From positions 1-61,359 of the forward strand of contig JABDGD010000012.1 of assembly GCA_013286205.1 (NCBI GenBank): DNA of 61,359 nucleotides, in the 5' to 3' direction. Positions within the stretch are counted from its first letter, which is position 1. Each line of letters opens with the position of its first letter. Origin of the DNA: Candidatus Firestoneibacteriota bacterium. GTDB taxonomy: Bacteria; Oederibacteriota; Muellerivitia; Muellerivitales; Muellerivitaceae. A program made the translations under genes and the position numbers. The notes under the pieces are model-generated. The model did no database searches. It saw only the letters and a program-made list of their open reading frames with translations, and was not told the DNA's origin. This document shows, in pieces, positions 18,608 through 26,162 of this stretch.

Positions 18608-19558
18608 ATGCCCTCACCCTCCAAAACCGTTCTCAGTGTTGTGGTTCCCGTGTATGGCTGTGCTGGCTGCCTATTAGAACTTCAACAAAGACTCACTAAA
18701 GTTTTAAAAACGGTCACTCCTCAATATGAAATCATTTATGTAGAAGACCGCGGCAATGACGATTCCTGGGAATTTTTAAAACGAATCGCGAAAAAAGATA
18801 AAAAAGTGAAAGCTTACCGTTTGAGCCGCAACTTCGGACAACATGCCGCGGTCACCGCGGGGCTTTTCCACTCTCAGGGCAGATGGACAGTTGTGATGGA
18901 TTGCGATCTTCAAGATCCGCCCGAAGACATTCCCCGTTTATACCGAAAGGCTCTAGAAGGCTTTGACATTGTTTTAATGAAAAGAAAAAACAAAAAACTT
19001 TCCATTTTCAGGCGCACAGCGGCGGCCATTTATTTTAAATTCATTAACTCATTCACCACGGAACACCTAAATGGCGTTTATGGCAGCTTTAGTATCCTCA
19101 GCCAAAAGGTTAAACATTCTTTTTTACGCCTCAACGACGTGAACCGGCATTACCTTTTTATTCTGAGATGGCTCGGTTTTAAAACCGCCTATTTGGAATA
19201 TGAACACGGCGAGCGTTTCGCCGGAAAAAGTTCTTACAGTTTAAAATCGCTGTTAACCCATGGATTCAACGGGGTCTTTTTTCAAACAACCGTTTTGCTT
19301 CGCTGGATTGTTTATGTGGGATTCGTCGTTTCCCTTTTAGGGTGGCTGTCCGCTTTTTACATTCTCTATTTGTATTACTTCTATTCGATTCAGCCTGGAT
19401 GGACCAGCCTGGCGATCCTCACCTTAATTATCGGCGGGTTTATCATTATCAGCACCGGCATCACGGGGCTTTATATCGGCAAAATTTTCGACCAGGTTAA
19501 AAAACGGCCGCTCTACGTGATAGATCAAGTCATCGAAAGAGGAAAATTGATTGAGTAA
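18608..19558 (+). CDS. Polyprenyl-phosphate sugar transferase, DPM1/ArnC/GtrB-like GT2
   Basis: A 316-residue family 2 glycosyltransferase followed by two C-terminal membrane helices (about 230-255 and 262-290). The GT-A part shows VVVPVYGCAGC, an acidic VEDRGNDDS and the metal-binding CDLQDPPEDI. The late ERFAGKSSYSLKSL is the DPM1-type acceptor motif. Enzymes of this type join a nucleotide sugar to undecaprenyl phosphate on the cytoplasmic face. The next gene encodes an SMR-type flippase subunit, and several GT-C enzymes nearby could use the product. Starts directly after the PhyH stop. Confidence 0.9.
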   Translation: MPSPSKTVLSVVVPVYGCAGCLLELQQRLTKVLKTVTPQYEIIYVEDRGNDDSWEFLKRIAKKDKKVKAYRLSRNFGQHAAVTAGLFHSQGRWTVVMDCDLQDPPEDIPRLYRKALEGFDIVLMKRKNKKLSIFRRTAAAIYFKFINSFTTEHLNGVYGSFSILSQKVKHSFLRLNDVNRHYLFILRWLGFKTAYLEYEHGERFAGKSSYSLKSLLTHGFNGVFFQTTVLLRWIVYVGFVVSLLGWLSAFYILYLYYFYSIQPGWTSLAILTLIIGGFIIISTGITGLYIGKIFDQVKKRPLYVIDQVIERGKLIE

Positions 19559-19925
19559 AATGATGAGCTATTTTTTCATTTTCTTAACTTTAGCGTTGGG
19601 CGCCTACGGTCAGTTAATCCTGAAATCCAGGGTTTTAAAAGCCGGAGCCGTTCCGGCTGATCTTCATGAAAAAATAATTTTCGGCTTAAAACTGCTGACG
19701 GATCCTTGGGTCTTGAGCGCCTTCGCTGGCGCGTTTTTAGCCTCTCTATGTTGGATGGCGGCGATGACCCGCCTGCCTCTGAGCTTCGCCTATCCCTTTA
19801 CCAGTTTATCTTTTGTGTTGATTCTCGTTTTGAGCTACGTGTTTTTTAACGAGCCCATTACTGTCGCGAAGATCGTGGGATTAGCCTTCATTATCTGCGG
19901 TATCACTATCGCCAGCCTGGGATAA
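19551..19925 (+). CDS. SMR/EamA-type membrane protein, probable lipid-linked sugar flippase subunit (ArnE/ArnF-like)
   Basis: A 124-residue protein with four membrane helices, the size and pattern of ArnE/ArnF and small multidrug resistance proteins (GAYGQLILKSR in helix 1, then LSFAYPFTSLSFVL and FNEPITVAKIVGLAFIICGI). ArnE/ArnF flip undecaprenyl-phosphate aminoarabinose. I keep the TTG at 19551 as start: a GAGG lies eight bases upstream, while the ATG at 19560 would be 17 bases away. It overlaps the stop of the GT2 gene by 8 bp, indicating translational coupling and a joint role in exporting the lipid-linked sugar. Confidence 0.85.
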   Translation: MSKMMSYFFIFLTLALGAYGQLILKSRVLKAGAVPADLHEKIIFGLKLLTDPWVLSAFAGAFLASLCWMAAMTRLPLSFAYPFTSLSFVLILVLSYVFFNEPITVAKIVGLAFIICGITIASLG

Positions 19926-20007
19926 CCGGCCCATCCGCTAAAACCGGTGATAAAATGTCAAAAAATATATAAACTTTGAGTATTAAAACAGCTAAGGACA
20001 TTCTCCA

Positions 20008-20781
20008 TTGCTCTTGCCGCCAGGAACCATACTTCAATACATGTATGTCAAAGAAAGACTTCAACGGTTAAACCCCGGGAGATTTATTGAAATCGGTATC
20101 GGGCAAGGCCAGCTTTCCAACTTGATTCTTAACCTCGGATGGACCGGCATCGGTTTCGATTTGAATTCGGATACGCTCCAGGTCGCCAAAAAAATTAATG
20201 AAAACTATATCAAAGCCGGGCAATACAGCGTTCAAAAGCAGGATTGGCTTGCCTCTAAAAGTAAATCGAAAGTCGATCTCGTTATTTCTTCCATGGTTTT
20301 GGAGCACTTAAAGCCGAACGAGGAAAAAAAATTCTTTCAAAAAGCCTTGCAGCAGCTAAAGCCTGGCGGCATTTTAATTATTTTAGTCCCCTCCAACCCG
20401 GATGCCTGGGGTATTGATGATGAAATAGCCGGTCATTACCGGCGTTATACGCTGGATGAATTAAAAACCAAATCTATAAAAAACAACTTCAATGTCCTGC
20501 ATCTGGTCGGTTTGACCTTTCCTTTAGCCAACATGACGCTGCCCATCTCCCAATACCTGGTGGAAAAAGCCGAGAAACAAAAACAAAAATTATCGATGCT
20601 GGAAAAAACAAAACTATCCGGTAATCGAAACGTCCTCTATAAAACCGCCTATCCCAAAATTTTCGGCCTCGTTTTAAACGAATTCTTTCTTTCCCCGTTT
20701 TATTGGGTTCAAAAACTGAACTCTAAAAACGAAAAATCATTGATCATTTATGCTGAATTAAGTCCCCGGCGGAAAAAATGA
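20008..20781 (+). CDS. Class I SAM-dependent methyltransferase
   Basis: A 257-residue methyltransferase with loop FIEIGIGQGQLSNLI (about 28-42), the acidic FDLNSDT strand end, and LVISSMVLEHL (motif for the active-site strand). The fold is complete. The start is a TTG at 20008 preceded by AAGGA at nine bases; no suitable ATG lies upstream, and the first ATG (20041) would cut into the fold. The 82-bp gap after the SMR gene is the longest inside the cluster, so a weak internal promoter is possible. Substrate unknown. Overlaps the wecE start by 4 bp. Confidence 0.8.
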   Translation: MLLPPGTILQYMYVKERLQRLNPGRFIEIGIGQGQLSNLILNLGWTGIGFDLNSDTLQVAKKINENYIKAGQYSVQKQDWLASKSKSKVDLVISSMVLEHLKPNEEKKFFQKALQQLKPGGILIILVPSNPDAWGIDDEIAGHYRRYTLDELKTKSIKNNFNVLHLVGLTFPLANMTLPISQYLVEKAEKQKQKLSMLEKTKLSGNRNVLYKTAYPKIFGLVLNEFFLSPFYWVQKLNSKNEKSLIIYAELSPRRKK

Positions 20782-21926
20782 AAGAAAAAAACAACCACAT
20801 CCCTTTTAACCAGCCCTACTTCACCGGCAAAGAACTGGAATATATTCAGCAGGCCCATGATCAAAAACACCTCTCGGGCGACGGGCCTTTCTCCAAAAAG
20901 TGCCACGCCTGGCTGGAAAAATCTATCGGAACCCAGAAAGCCCTTTTGACTCATTCATGTACTGCTGCCCTGGAAATGGCTGCCATCTTGATTGGGATTG
21001 AATCCGGCGATGAAGTGATCATGCCCTCTTATACCTTCGTCTCAACCGCCAACGCTTTTGTGTTAAGGGGCGGGGTGCCGGTTTTCATTGATATCCGTCC
21101 GGACACATTGAACATTGACGAAAAGAGAATCGAAGCGGCGATCACTCCCAAAACCAAGGCCATAGTGGTGGTTCATTACGGCGGGGTCGCCTGCGAAATG
21201 GATGAAATTTTGGCCATCGCCCGCAAACACAACCTTTTTGTTATTGAGGATGCCGCCCAGGGAATTGACTCCCAGTACAAGGGCCGTCCCCTGGGAAGTC
21301 TGGGACACCTGGCCGCTTTAAGCTTTCACGAGACCAAAAATATTATTTCGGGCGAAGGCGGGGCCCTGTTGATTAATGATGAGCGGTTTATTGAAAGGGC
21401 TCACATCATCCGGGAAAAAGGAACTAACCGAACCAAATTTTTAAAAGGCCAGGTAGATAAATATACTTGGGTCGACATCGGTTCTTCTTATTTACCCAGC
21501 GATTTGATCGCGGCCTTTTTATGGGCTCAACTGGAAAGCTTTGAGCAGATCACCTCCCAAAGAAAGTCTTTGTGGAACAAGTATCACGAAAGCTTCGCCC
21601 CAGCGGAAGCCAAGGGCCAGTTGAAGCGCCCGATCATTCCGGCGGACTGCCATCCCAACGCGCATCTTTATTATGTTTTGCTTCCTACCGCGAAAAAACG
21701 GGATTCCTTCTTATCCGCTCTCAGCCAAAATAATATCAACGCGGTTTTCCATTACATTCCCCTGCATGATTCTCCCGCCGGAAAAAAATACGGCAGAACG
21801 GCCGGTTCTTTAGAAGTCACCAACGATTTAAGCCAAAGAATCGCCAGACTTCCCTTGTGGATTGGTTTGGAAAAAGACCAGCCCCGGGTCATTGAACAAG
21901 TCCTCTTGGAAGCGGGTAAACCCTGA
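20778..21926 (+). CDS. wecE: dTDP-4-amino-4,6-dideoxygalactose transaminase
   Basis: A 382-residue PLP aminotransferase of the DegT/DnrJ/EryC1/StrS family, closest in my memory to E. coli WecE (RffA). Long stretches agree: GDEVIMPSYTFVSTANAFV, VVHYGGVACEMD, EDAAQG, SFHETKN, IREKGTNR and GQVDKYTW.DIGSSYLPSDL. The PLP lysine is K187 in SFHETKN; D158 and Q161 sit in EDAAQG. WecE converts dTDP-4-keto-6-deoxyglucose to dTDP-4-amino-4,6-dideoxygalactose (Fuc4N precursor). It overlaps the preceding methyltransferase by 4 bp and the next by 1 bp. The enzymes that make the keto sugar (RmlA, RmlB) are not in the window. Confidence 0.93.
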   Translation: MKEKNNHIPFNQPYFTGKELEYIQQAHDQKHLSGDGPFSKKCHAWLEKSIGTQKALLTHSCTAALEMAAILIGIESGDEVIMPSYTFVSTANAFVLRGGVPVFIDIRPDTLNIDEKRIEAAITPKTKAIVVVHYGGVACEMDEILAIARKHNLFVIEDAAQGIDSQYKGRPLGSLGHLAALSFHETKNIISGEGGALLINDERFIERAHIIREKGTNRTKFLKGQVDKYTWVDIGSSYLPSDLIAAFLWAQLESFEQITSQRKSLWNKYHESFAPAEAKGQLKRPIIPADCHPNAHLYYVLLPTAKKRDSFLSALSQNNINAVFHYIPLHDSPAGKKYGRTAGSLEVTNDLSQRIARLPLWIGLEKDQPRVIEQVLLEAGKP

Positions 21927-22801
21927 TGAAACTTTGTCCTTCTTGCCGCCAGGCCTTTGATTCGGCTGGTTGGGTATGCCCCCGTTGCCATTTTGAGCCA
22001 AAAAAAGTCGAGGGTTTTCTTTCTTTCGCCCCTGAACTGGCCTATGACAACGACGGTTTTCCCTCGGATGGGTTTGACCGGCTGGTGCGGTTGGAAGCGG
22101 GCAATTTTTGGTTTCGCTCCCGCAGCAAGCTTATTCTCTGGGCTCTGGCCAGATACTTTAAAAACACCTCTCGTTTTCTCGAGATCGGATGCGGCAATGG
22201 TTATGTCCTCTCCTGCGTGAACAAGGCTTTTCCCGGCATTAAGCTTTTTGGCAGCGAAGTTTATCAACAGGGCCTTCACCACGCCTCCAAAAGAATTCCC
22301 GTGGCTGAGTTTTTTCAAATGGACGCCAGAGCCATTCCCTTCGAAAACCACTTTGATGTCATTGGGGCTTTCGATGTACTGGAACACATTTCGGAGGATG
22401 AAAAAGTACTCGCCAGCATGTTTCAGGCGGTTGTCCCCGGCGGCGGCATTTTAATCACTGTTCCCCAGCACCAATTTCTCTGGACCTATGCCGACCACTT
22501 CGCGGGCCATGTGCGCCGCTATTCGAGCCGGGAGTTGAGAGAAAAAGCGGAAAAGGCCGGCTTCAGGGTGGAAGCCGTGGTGTCTTTTGTTTCTTTCCTC
22601 CTGCCGCTCATGCTTTTATCCAGGCTGCTTCAGGGCAACGATCCCAAAAAATATGATCCCGAAGCGGAATTGCGCTTAAACCCCGTCATGAATATTTTGT
22701 TGGAAAAAATATTGGATTTTGAACGGCTGTTAATCCGGTTCGGATTAAGAATGCCCTGGGGCGGTTCATTACTACTAGTGGCGAGGAAAGAAAAGAAATG
22801 A
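21926..22801 (+). CDS. SAM-dependent methyltransferase with N-terminal zinc ribbon
   Basis: A 291-residue protein. Residues 1-25 form a small zinc ribbon (CPSC at 4-7 and CPRC at 19-22). The methyltransferase fold follows with FLEIGCGNGYVLSCV (about 87-101) and FDVLEHISEDE. Near the C-terminus lie hydrophobic segments (VSFVSFLLPLMLLSRLL) that may attach it to the membrane. This layout (zinc finger, methyltransferase, hydrophobic tail) is common in bacterial glycan and lipid clusters. Stop and start of wecE and this gene overlap as TGATG, indicating coupling. Confidence 0.82.
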   Translation: MKLCPSCRQAFDSAGWVCPRCHFEPKKVEGFLSFAPELAYDNDGFPSDGFDRLVRLEAGNFWFRSRSKLILWALARYFKNTSRFLEIGCGNGYVLSCVNKAFPGIKLFGSEVYQQGLHHASKRIPVAEFFQMDARAIPFENHFDVIGAFDVLEHISEDEKVLASMFQAVVPGGGILITVPQHQFLWTYADHFAGHVRRYSSRELREKAEKAGFRVEAVVSFVSFLLPLMLLSRLLQGNDPKKYDPEAELRLNPVMNILLEKILDFERLLIRFGLRMPWGGSLLLVARKEKK

Positions 22802-23451
22802 TGAAATTCCTTTACCGTTTTTTGGAGATCCCGGTCATTTATCAAATAGTTGGTTTTATCCTGGGCCCCGGCGGGCCTTATTTAAGAAAAAAAATAAATC
22901 AAAAAGTATTCAACCCGCCTTTTAGCAAAGCCTTGGATGTGGGTTGCGGCCCCGCGCCGACCACGCCCGAGCCCCTCGAGTTATTAGTCGGCCTCGACGT
23001 AAACGAAGACTACATCAAACAATATACGGGCGGTTACATCGATACTGATCCCCAGCTGGTTTTAAACCCGCCCCCATCCCGCAAACGGTTGGGCTATATC
23101 GCCTCCGCCACCCAAATGCCTTTTGCGGACGGATCTTTTGACGAGGTTCGAAGTGTTTCTTTTTTTCATCATTTATCTGACGCGGATACGGAGAAAACCC
23201 TTAAAGAAATGTATCGGTGCATTCATGCGGGTGGACGGTTAATTATGTTTGACGCGGTTTGGCCTAAACGCGCCTGGACTCGGCCTGTGTCCTGGTTTGT
23301 GGCCAAATATGATCGGGGACGTTATTTCAGAACCGAGGAACAAATGGTGGCGGTTTTTAAAAAAGCCTGCCCCGGTGATTGGCAATGGAAGCGTTACACC
23401 TACACCTTTACCGGCCTTGAGCTTTTGTGCCTTCAGTACATCAAAAAATAA
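22798..23451 (+). CDS. SAM-dependent methyltransferase
   Basis: A 217-residue methyltransferase with the SAM loop ALDVGCGPAPTTPE (about 42-54), LDVNEDYIKQY, and a later AGGRLIMFDAVWP strand. The N-terminus (about 5-25) is hydrophobic and basic, suggesting membrane association. Its ATG overlaps the previous stop (ATGA), and it is the last gene of the glycan cluster. Two adjacent ATGs (22798, 22801) are equally possible starts. It converges on the GT39-like gene at 23484, with 32 bp between. Confidence 0.8.
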   Translation: MMKFLYRFLEIPVIYQIVGFILGPGGPYLRKKINQKVFNPPFSKALDVGCGPAPTTPEPLELLVGLDVNEDYIKQYTGGYIDTDPQLVLNPPPSRKRLGYIASATQMPFADGSFDEVRSVSFFHHLSDADTEKTLKEMYRCIHAGGRLIMFDAVWPKRAWTRPVSWFVAKYDRGRYFRTEEQMVAVFKKACPGDWQWKRYTYTFTGLELLCLQYIKK

Positions 23452-23483
23452 AACTTTGTTTTGACCGGTGAAACCGCTGCCGG

Positions 23484-25940
23484 TTAAAAGCTAAAGCTTT
23501 TCCAAATTTCTTGATTGGGACCGTCTGTTCCTGGGCCCTTAATCCAAATATCAGGCGGGCCATAAGAAGTTTGAAAACAGGTGACCACTTCGACTTTGTG
23601 GTCTCCCTCTGTCAAATTGAGCGAAACTTTTTTGACCAACGGCAGCGGTATATAAGTCCCTACTCTTGGCAAAATCAGATCAAAAATTTCTTTACCATCA
23701 ATGTAAACCTTGGACCGATTGCCCGCCTCAATGGTGATTTCATAATTGCCGCCATGGTTGATATGAATTGTTCCGTCTAATTTGAGTGATTGCGCGTCAA
23801 AAATAACGCCCGCCCAGGCGGGCAGGGGCTGGGAAACATTTTTCGCCCCATCTTCCCAATCCGCCAGACTCAAATTCAAATAACAATTGGGCGCGATATA
23901 GGTCCGCTTCCAAAAGGGGCCCGCGATTCGAGAAACCACGAACAGGTCTTGTTTTTTGCTTAACAGATCCTCGCCCGCGATTTCACAGCGCAAAACCATT
24001 GGGTGTGTCGGATCGTCGGGAGAAAATAAACCAGTCCACTTCGCCTTGGGAAAGCCCTTCTCCGTTCTCACTCGAAGCTCAGGTCTTCTAATATCCATAT
24101 ACATCACCACATCAGGAATCTTCTCATCTGTGGCCAGATCAATAGGATTGTGTTCATGGGTAAAGTGAAGCACGGGACCTTCGTAATATTCGGGCGACAC
24201 ATCTAAAGACAGATAGACCCTGAAGCCATTCGCCGAATCTTTAGCCGCCGCTTCCAGGGTCCCCATTCGTCTTTCTGCCCACTGGGTGTAAACCCGCGAG
24301 AAGGTCAAGTACGCGGACCAAAACCAAAAAATAATCAGCAAAAACCAGATTACCGAATTAAAAAACTTCACCTTAGGCATTCCGCCTTTAATGATTTCTA
24401 TTAGCTCGTTCAACCCAATAGCGCCTATTAACAGCAGAGGACAAACCGAGCCGATTAAAAAACCACTATGCGTGCCCGTGGCAAAAAGCAGCGGCAGCAC
24501 GCCGAGTATGGCTGTCAAGATCAGAAAAACGCGGGTGACATTTGGTCTCGCGACACAAAAAACCAATCCCAGCCCGATCAAAATGGTTTCGGGATATCCA
24601 AAAAAAGCGTCGCCATCGATGGCCATATCCGACTTGTCCGCGCTGGCCCAAAATAACCAGCGAAGCGTCAGCGGCAGCTGCTGAAAACAGGTGTGAAGAT
24701 AAACCGGGCTTAAAAAGCCAGCGCCCGATATCAGGGAATGCTCCTCAATTCGGCCGACCATAAAGTCATTGGCGATTTCGGGATAAGCGAAAATGGTCGC
24801 CAACCAGCTGCCCAAAAACCAATAAGTCCATAAACGCTGCTGATCCGCGGATTTTTTACGTGAGTAAAGAAAAATACTGGATACCAGCACACCAGCCAAT
24901 AACCACCAGTCAAAGGCTTTAATCTGCCGGATGACCCCGACGCTGTTCGGAAAAGCGTTATTGCAGCAAAGATAAAAAACTAAAAAAGCGGGCAAGGACA
25001 GCCAGATTAAAACGGGCGCGTCTTTGAGCTTCATTTCTTTCCGGTTGGTCCACCAAACATAGCCCAAGCTAATAAAAACAAAGAAAGGGATGAACGGTTC
25101 AAAGGGCGCGGCTGTGTAAGCCAGAAAGCCCACGCCGATACCCCACCATAAAAAATCAGAGATTTTATTTTTTCTTTGCAGCCTAATCGTCAGCCAAATC
25201 GCGATCGCTATTCCAAAAGCCAAAGTGCTTGAGGGATAACCCGACACCACCCGGGAAATGAGGGCTTTGCTGACCGCCGCCATCCCGGCGACTAACAGGG
25301 CCATTCTGCGTCCGGCGATTTCCTTAGCGGATAAATATAAAAAGAAAATGATGCCAAAGTGAAAAAGGGCGTCGCTCAAGCGCTGGATGGTCAGTCCCGT
25401 CGCGTTAGGCAGCAAATGCCATAAAGCTAAAGCCGAATAGGGCCAGGCGGGCAGCAACCCATGTTGAAAAATATAACCCAGGCCATAATCACCCAAATCT
25501 TTTAACCGGCGGATCGTTCGTATAAAGAAAGCGCAATCGTCCGTGTACCCCGCGGACGGCTTGTCCATGTGATAGAGGCATAAGAACGCGCTTAACCCAA
25601 TCGCGGCCGCGAAGCCGATTTTGACCCCTATCGACGATACTGTTTCACCCGAGGCCTTGTTATTTGTTTTGGCGACAAAACGGACATACAAAATCATGCC
25701 CACTAAAATGAACAACGCGGTTTTCCACGATTCAAAAAACATAATGGGTAATTGATGGGTTGGAAACATCCAGTCAAAGCTGGGGAAAGAACTGGTAACC
25801 GCGCAAAAGGACAGCCAAAGCGCCAATAAGATGAATGGGTCTTTCAGATTTTTCGCGATTTGAAGTGATTGGCTTAAAAAAGTAAAAACTCGTTTTTTAA
25901 TCGAAGATTTCGAGGCGCTCTTTTTCTTAACTTTACGCAT
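23484..25940 (-). CDS. Large GT39-like membrane glycosyltransferase with C-terminal beta domain
   Basis: An 818-residue paralogue of the 12055-14670 protein. A Lys-rich N-terminal tail (1-18) precedes many membrane helices; the first-loop acidic pair is TDD (D134-D135). Shared motifs with the paralogue include WHLLPNAT, EIAGRRMALL and the FFGYPETILI/FFGFGETVLI segment. Residues about 690-818 form the beta domain (GNYEITIEAGNRSKVYIDG, EGDHKVEVVTCF) that also ends in W.SFSF/W.SFNF. ATG at 25940 after a CGGAG. Together with the 12055 gene it brackets the plus-strand glycan cluster on opposite sides. Sugar and acceptor unknown. Confidence 0.78.
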   Translation of the reverse strand: MRKVKKKSASKSSIKKRVFTFLSQSLQIAKNLKDPFILLALWLSFCAVTSSFPSFDWMFPTHQLPIMFFESWKTALFILVGMILYVRFVAKTNNKASGETVSSIGVKIGFAAAIGLSAFLCLYHMDKPSAGYTDDCAFFIRTIRRLKDLGDYGLGYIFQHGLLPAWPYSALALWHLLPNATGLTIQRLSDALFHFGIIFFLYLSAKEIAGRRMALLVAGMAAVSKALISRVVSGYPSSTLAFGIAIAIWLTIRLQRKNKISDFLWWGIGVGFLAYTAAPFEPFIPFFVFISLGYVWWTNRKEMKLKDAPVLIWLSLPAFLVFYLCCNNAFPNSVGVIRQIKAFDWWLLAGVLVSSIFLYSRKKSADQQRLWTYWFLGSWLATIFAYPEIANDFMVGRIEEHSLISGAGFLSPVYLHTCFQQLPLTLRWLFWASADKSDMAIDGDAFFGYPETILIGLGLVFCVARPNVTRVFLILTAILGVLPLLFATGTHSGFLIGSVCPLLLIGAIGLNELIEIIKGGMPKVKFFNSVIWFLLIIFWFWSAYLTFSRVYTQWAERRMGTLEAAAKDSANGFRVYLSLDVSPEYYEGPVLHFTHEHNPIDLATDEKIPDVVMYMDIRRPELRVRTEKGFPKAKWTGLFSPDDPTHPMVLRCEIAGEDLLSKKQDLFVVSRIAGPFWKRTYIAPNCYLNLSLADWEDGAKNVSQPLPAWAGVIFDAQSLKLDGTIHINHGGNYEITIEAGNRSKVYIDGKEIFDLILPRVGTYIPLPLVKKVSLNLTEGDHKVEVVTCFQTSYGPPDIWIKGPGTDGPNQEIWKSFSF

Positions 25941-26007
25941 TATTTCTCCGAGACATTTTCAATAGACCCATAAACAACCCTATATATGCCGTAAATATGA
26001 CATCCGC

Positions 26008-26121
26008 ATTATATACAACTGTTATAGGCGCTGTAACCTTTGAAAAATCTTCTCTGACGCGGCGCCTGACGAGAAGATTTTCCGTCAAGTCCATGTTTCG
26101 TCGGTCTTATTTGGGTATAAT
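26008..26121. promoter_or_regulatory. Divergent regulatory region with two -10 boxes and a long inverted repeat
   Basis: Between divergent genes, TATAAT occurs on the minus strand at 26013-26008 and on the plus strand at 26116-26121; matching -35 boxes are weak. Between them lies an inverted repeat with 13-base arms (26042-26054 and 26071-26083, 12 of 13 paired, core AAAATCTTCTC) around a 16-base spacer that contains GGCGCC. No gene ends here, so it is not an ordinary terminator; an operator is possible. Confidence 0.5.
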
Positions 26122-26162
26122 TTTCGAAATTTCATCGACCAAATTTTAACGAAACCATACCA

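Noticed and set aside
21752..22387. Open frame of 211 codons on the minus strand over wecE and a methyltransferase
   Set aside because: Both plus-strand genes are clear; the minus frame has no motif and arises from codon use.
23452..23483. Bidirectional terminator between convergent genes
   Set aside because: A short ACCGG/CCGGT pair exists, but the stem is only 5 bp with a long loop and there is no clear T tract.
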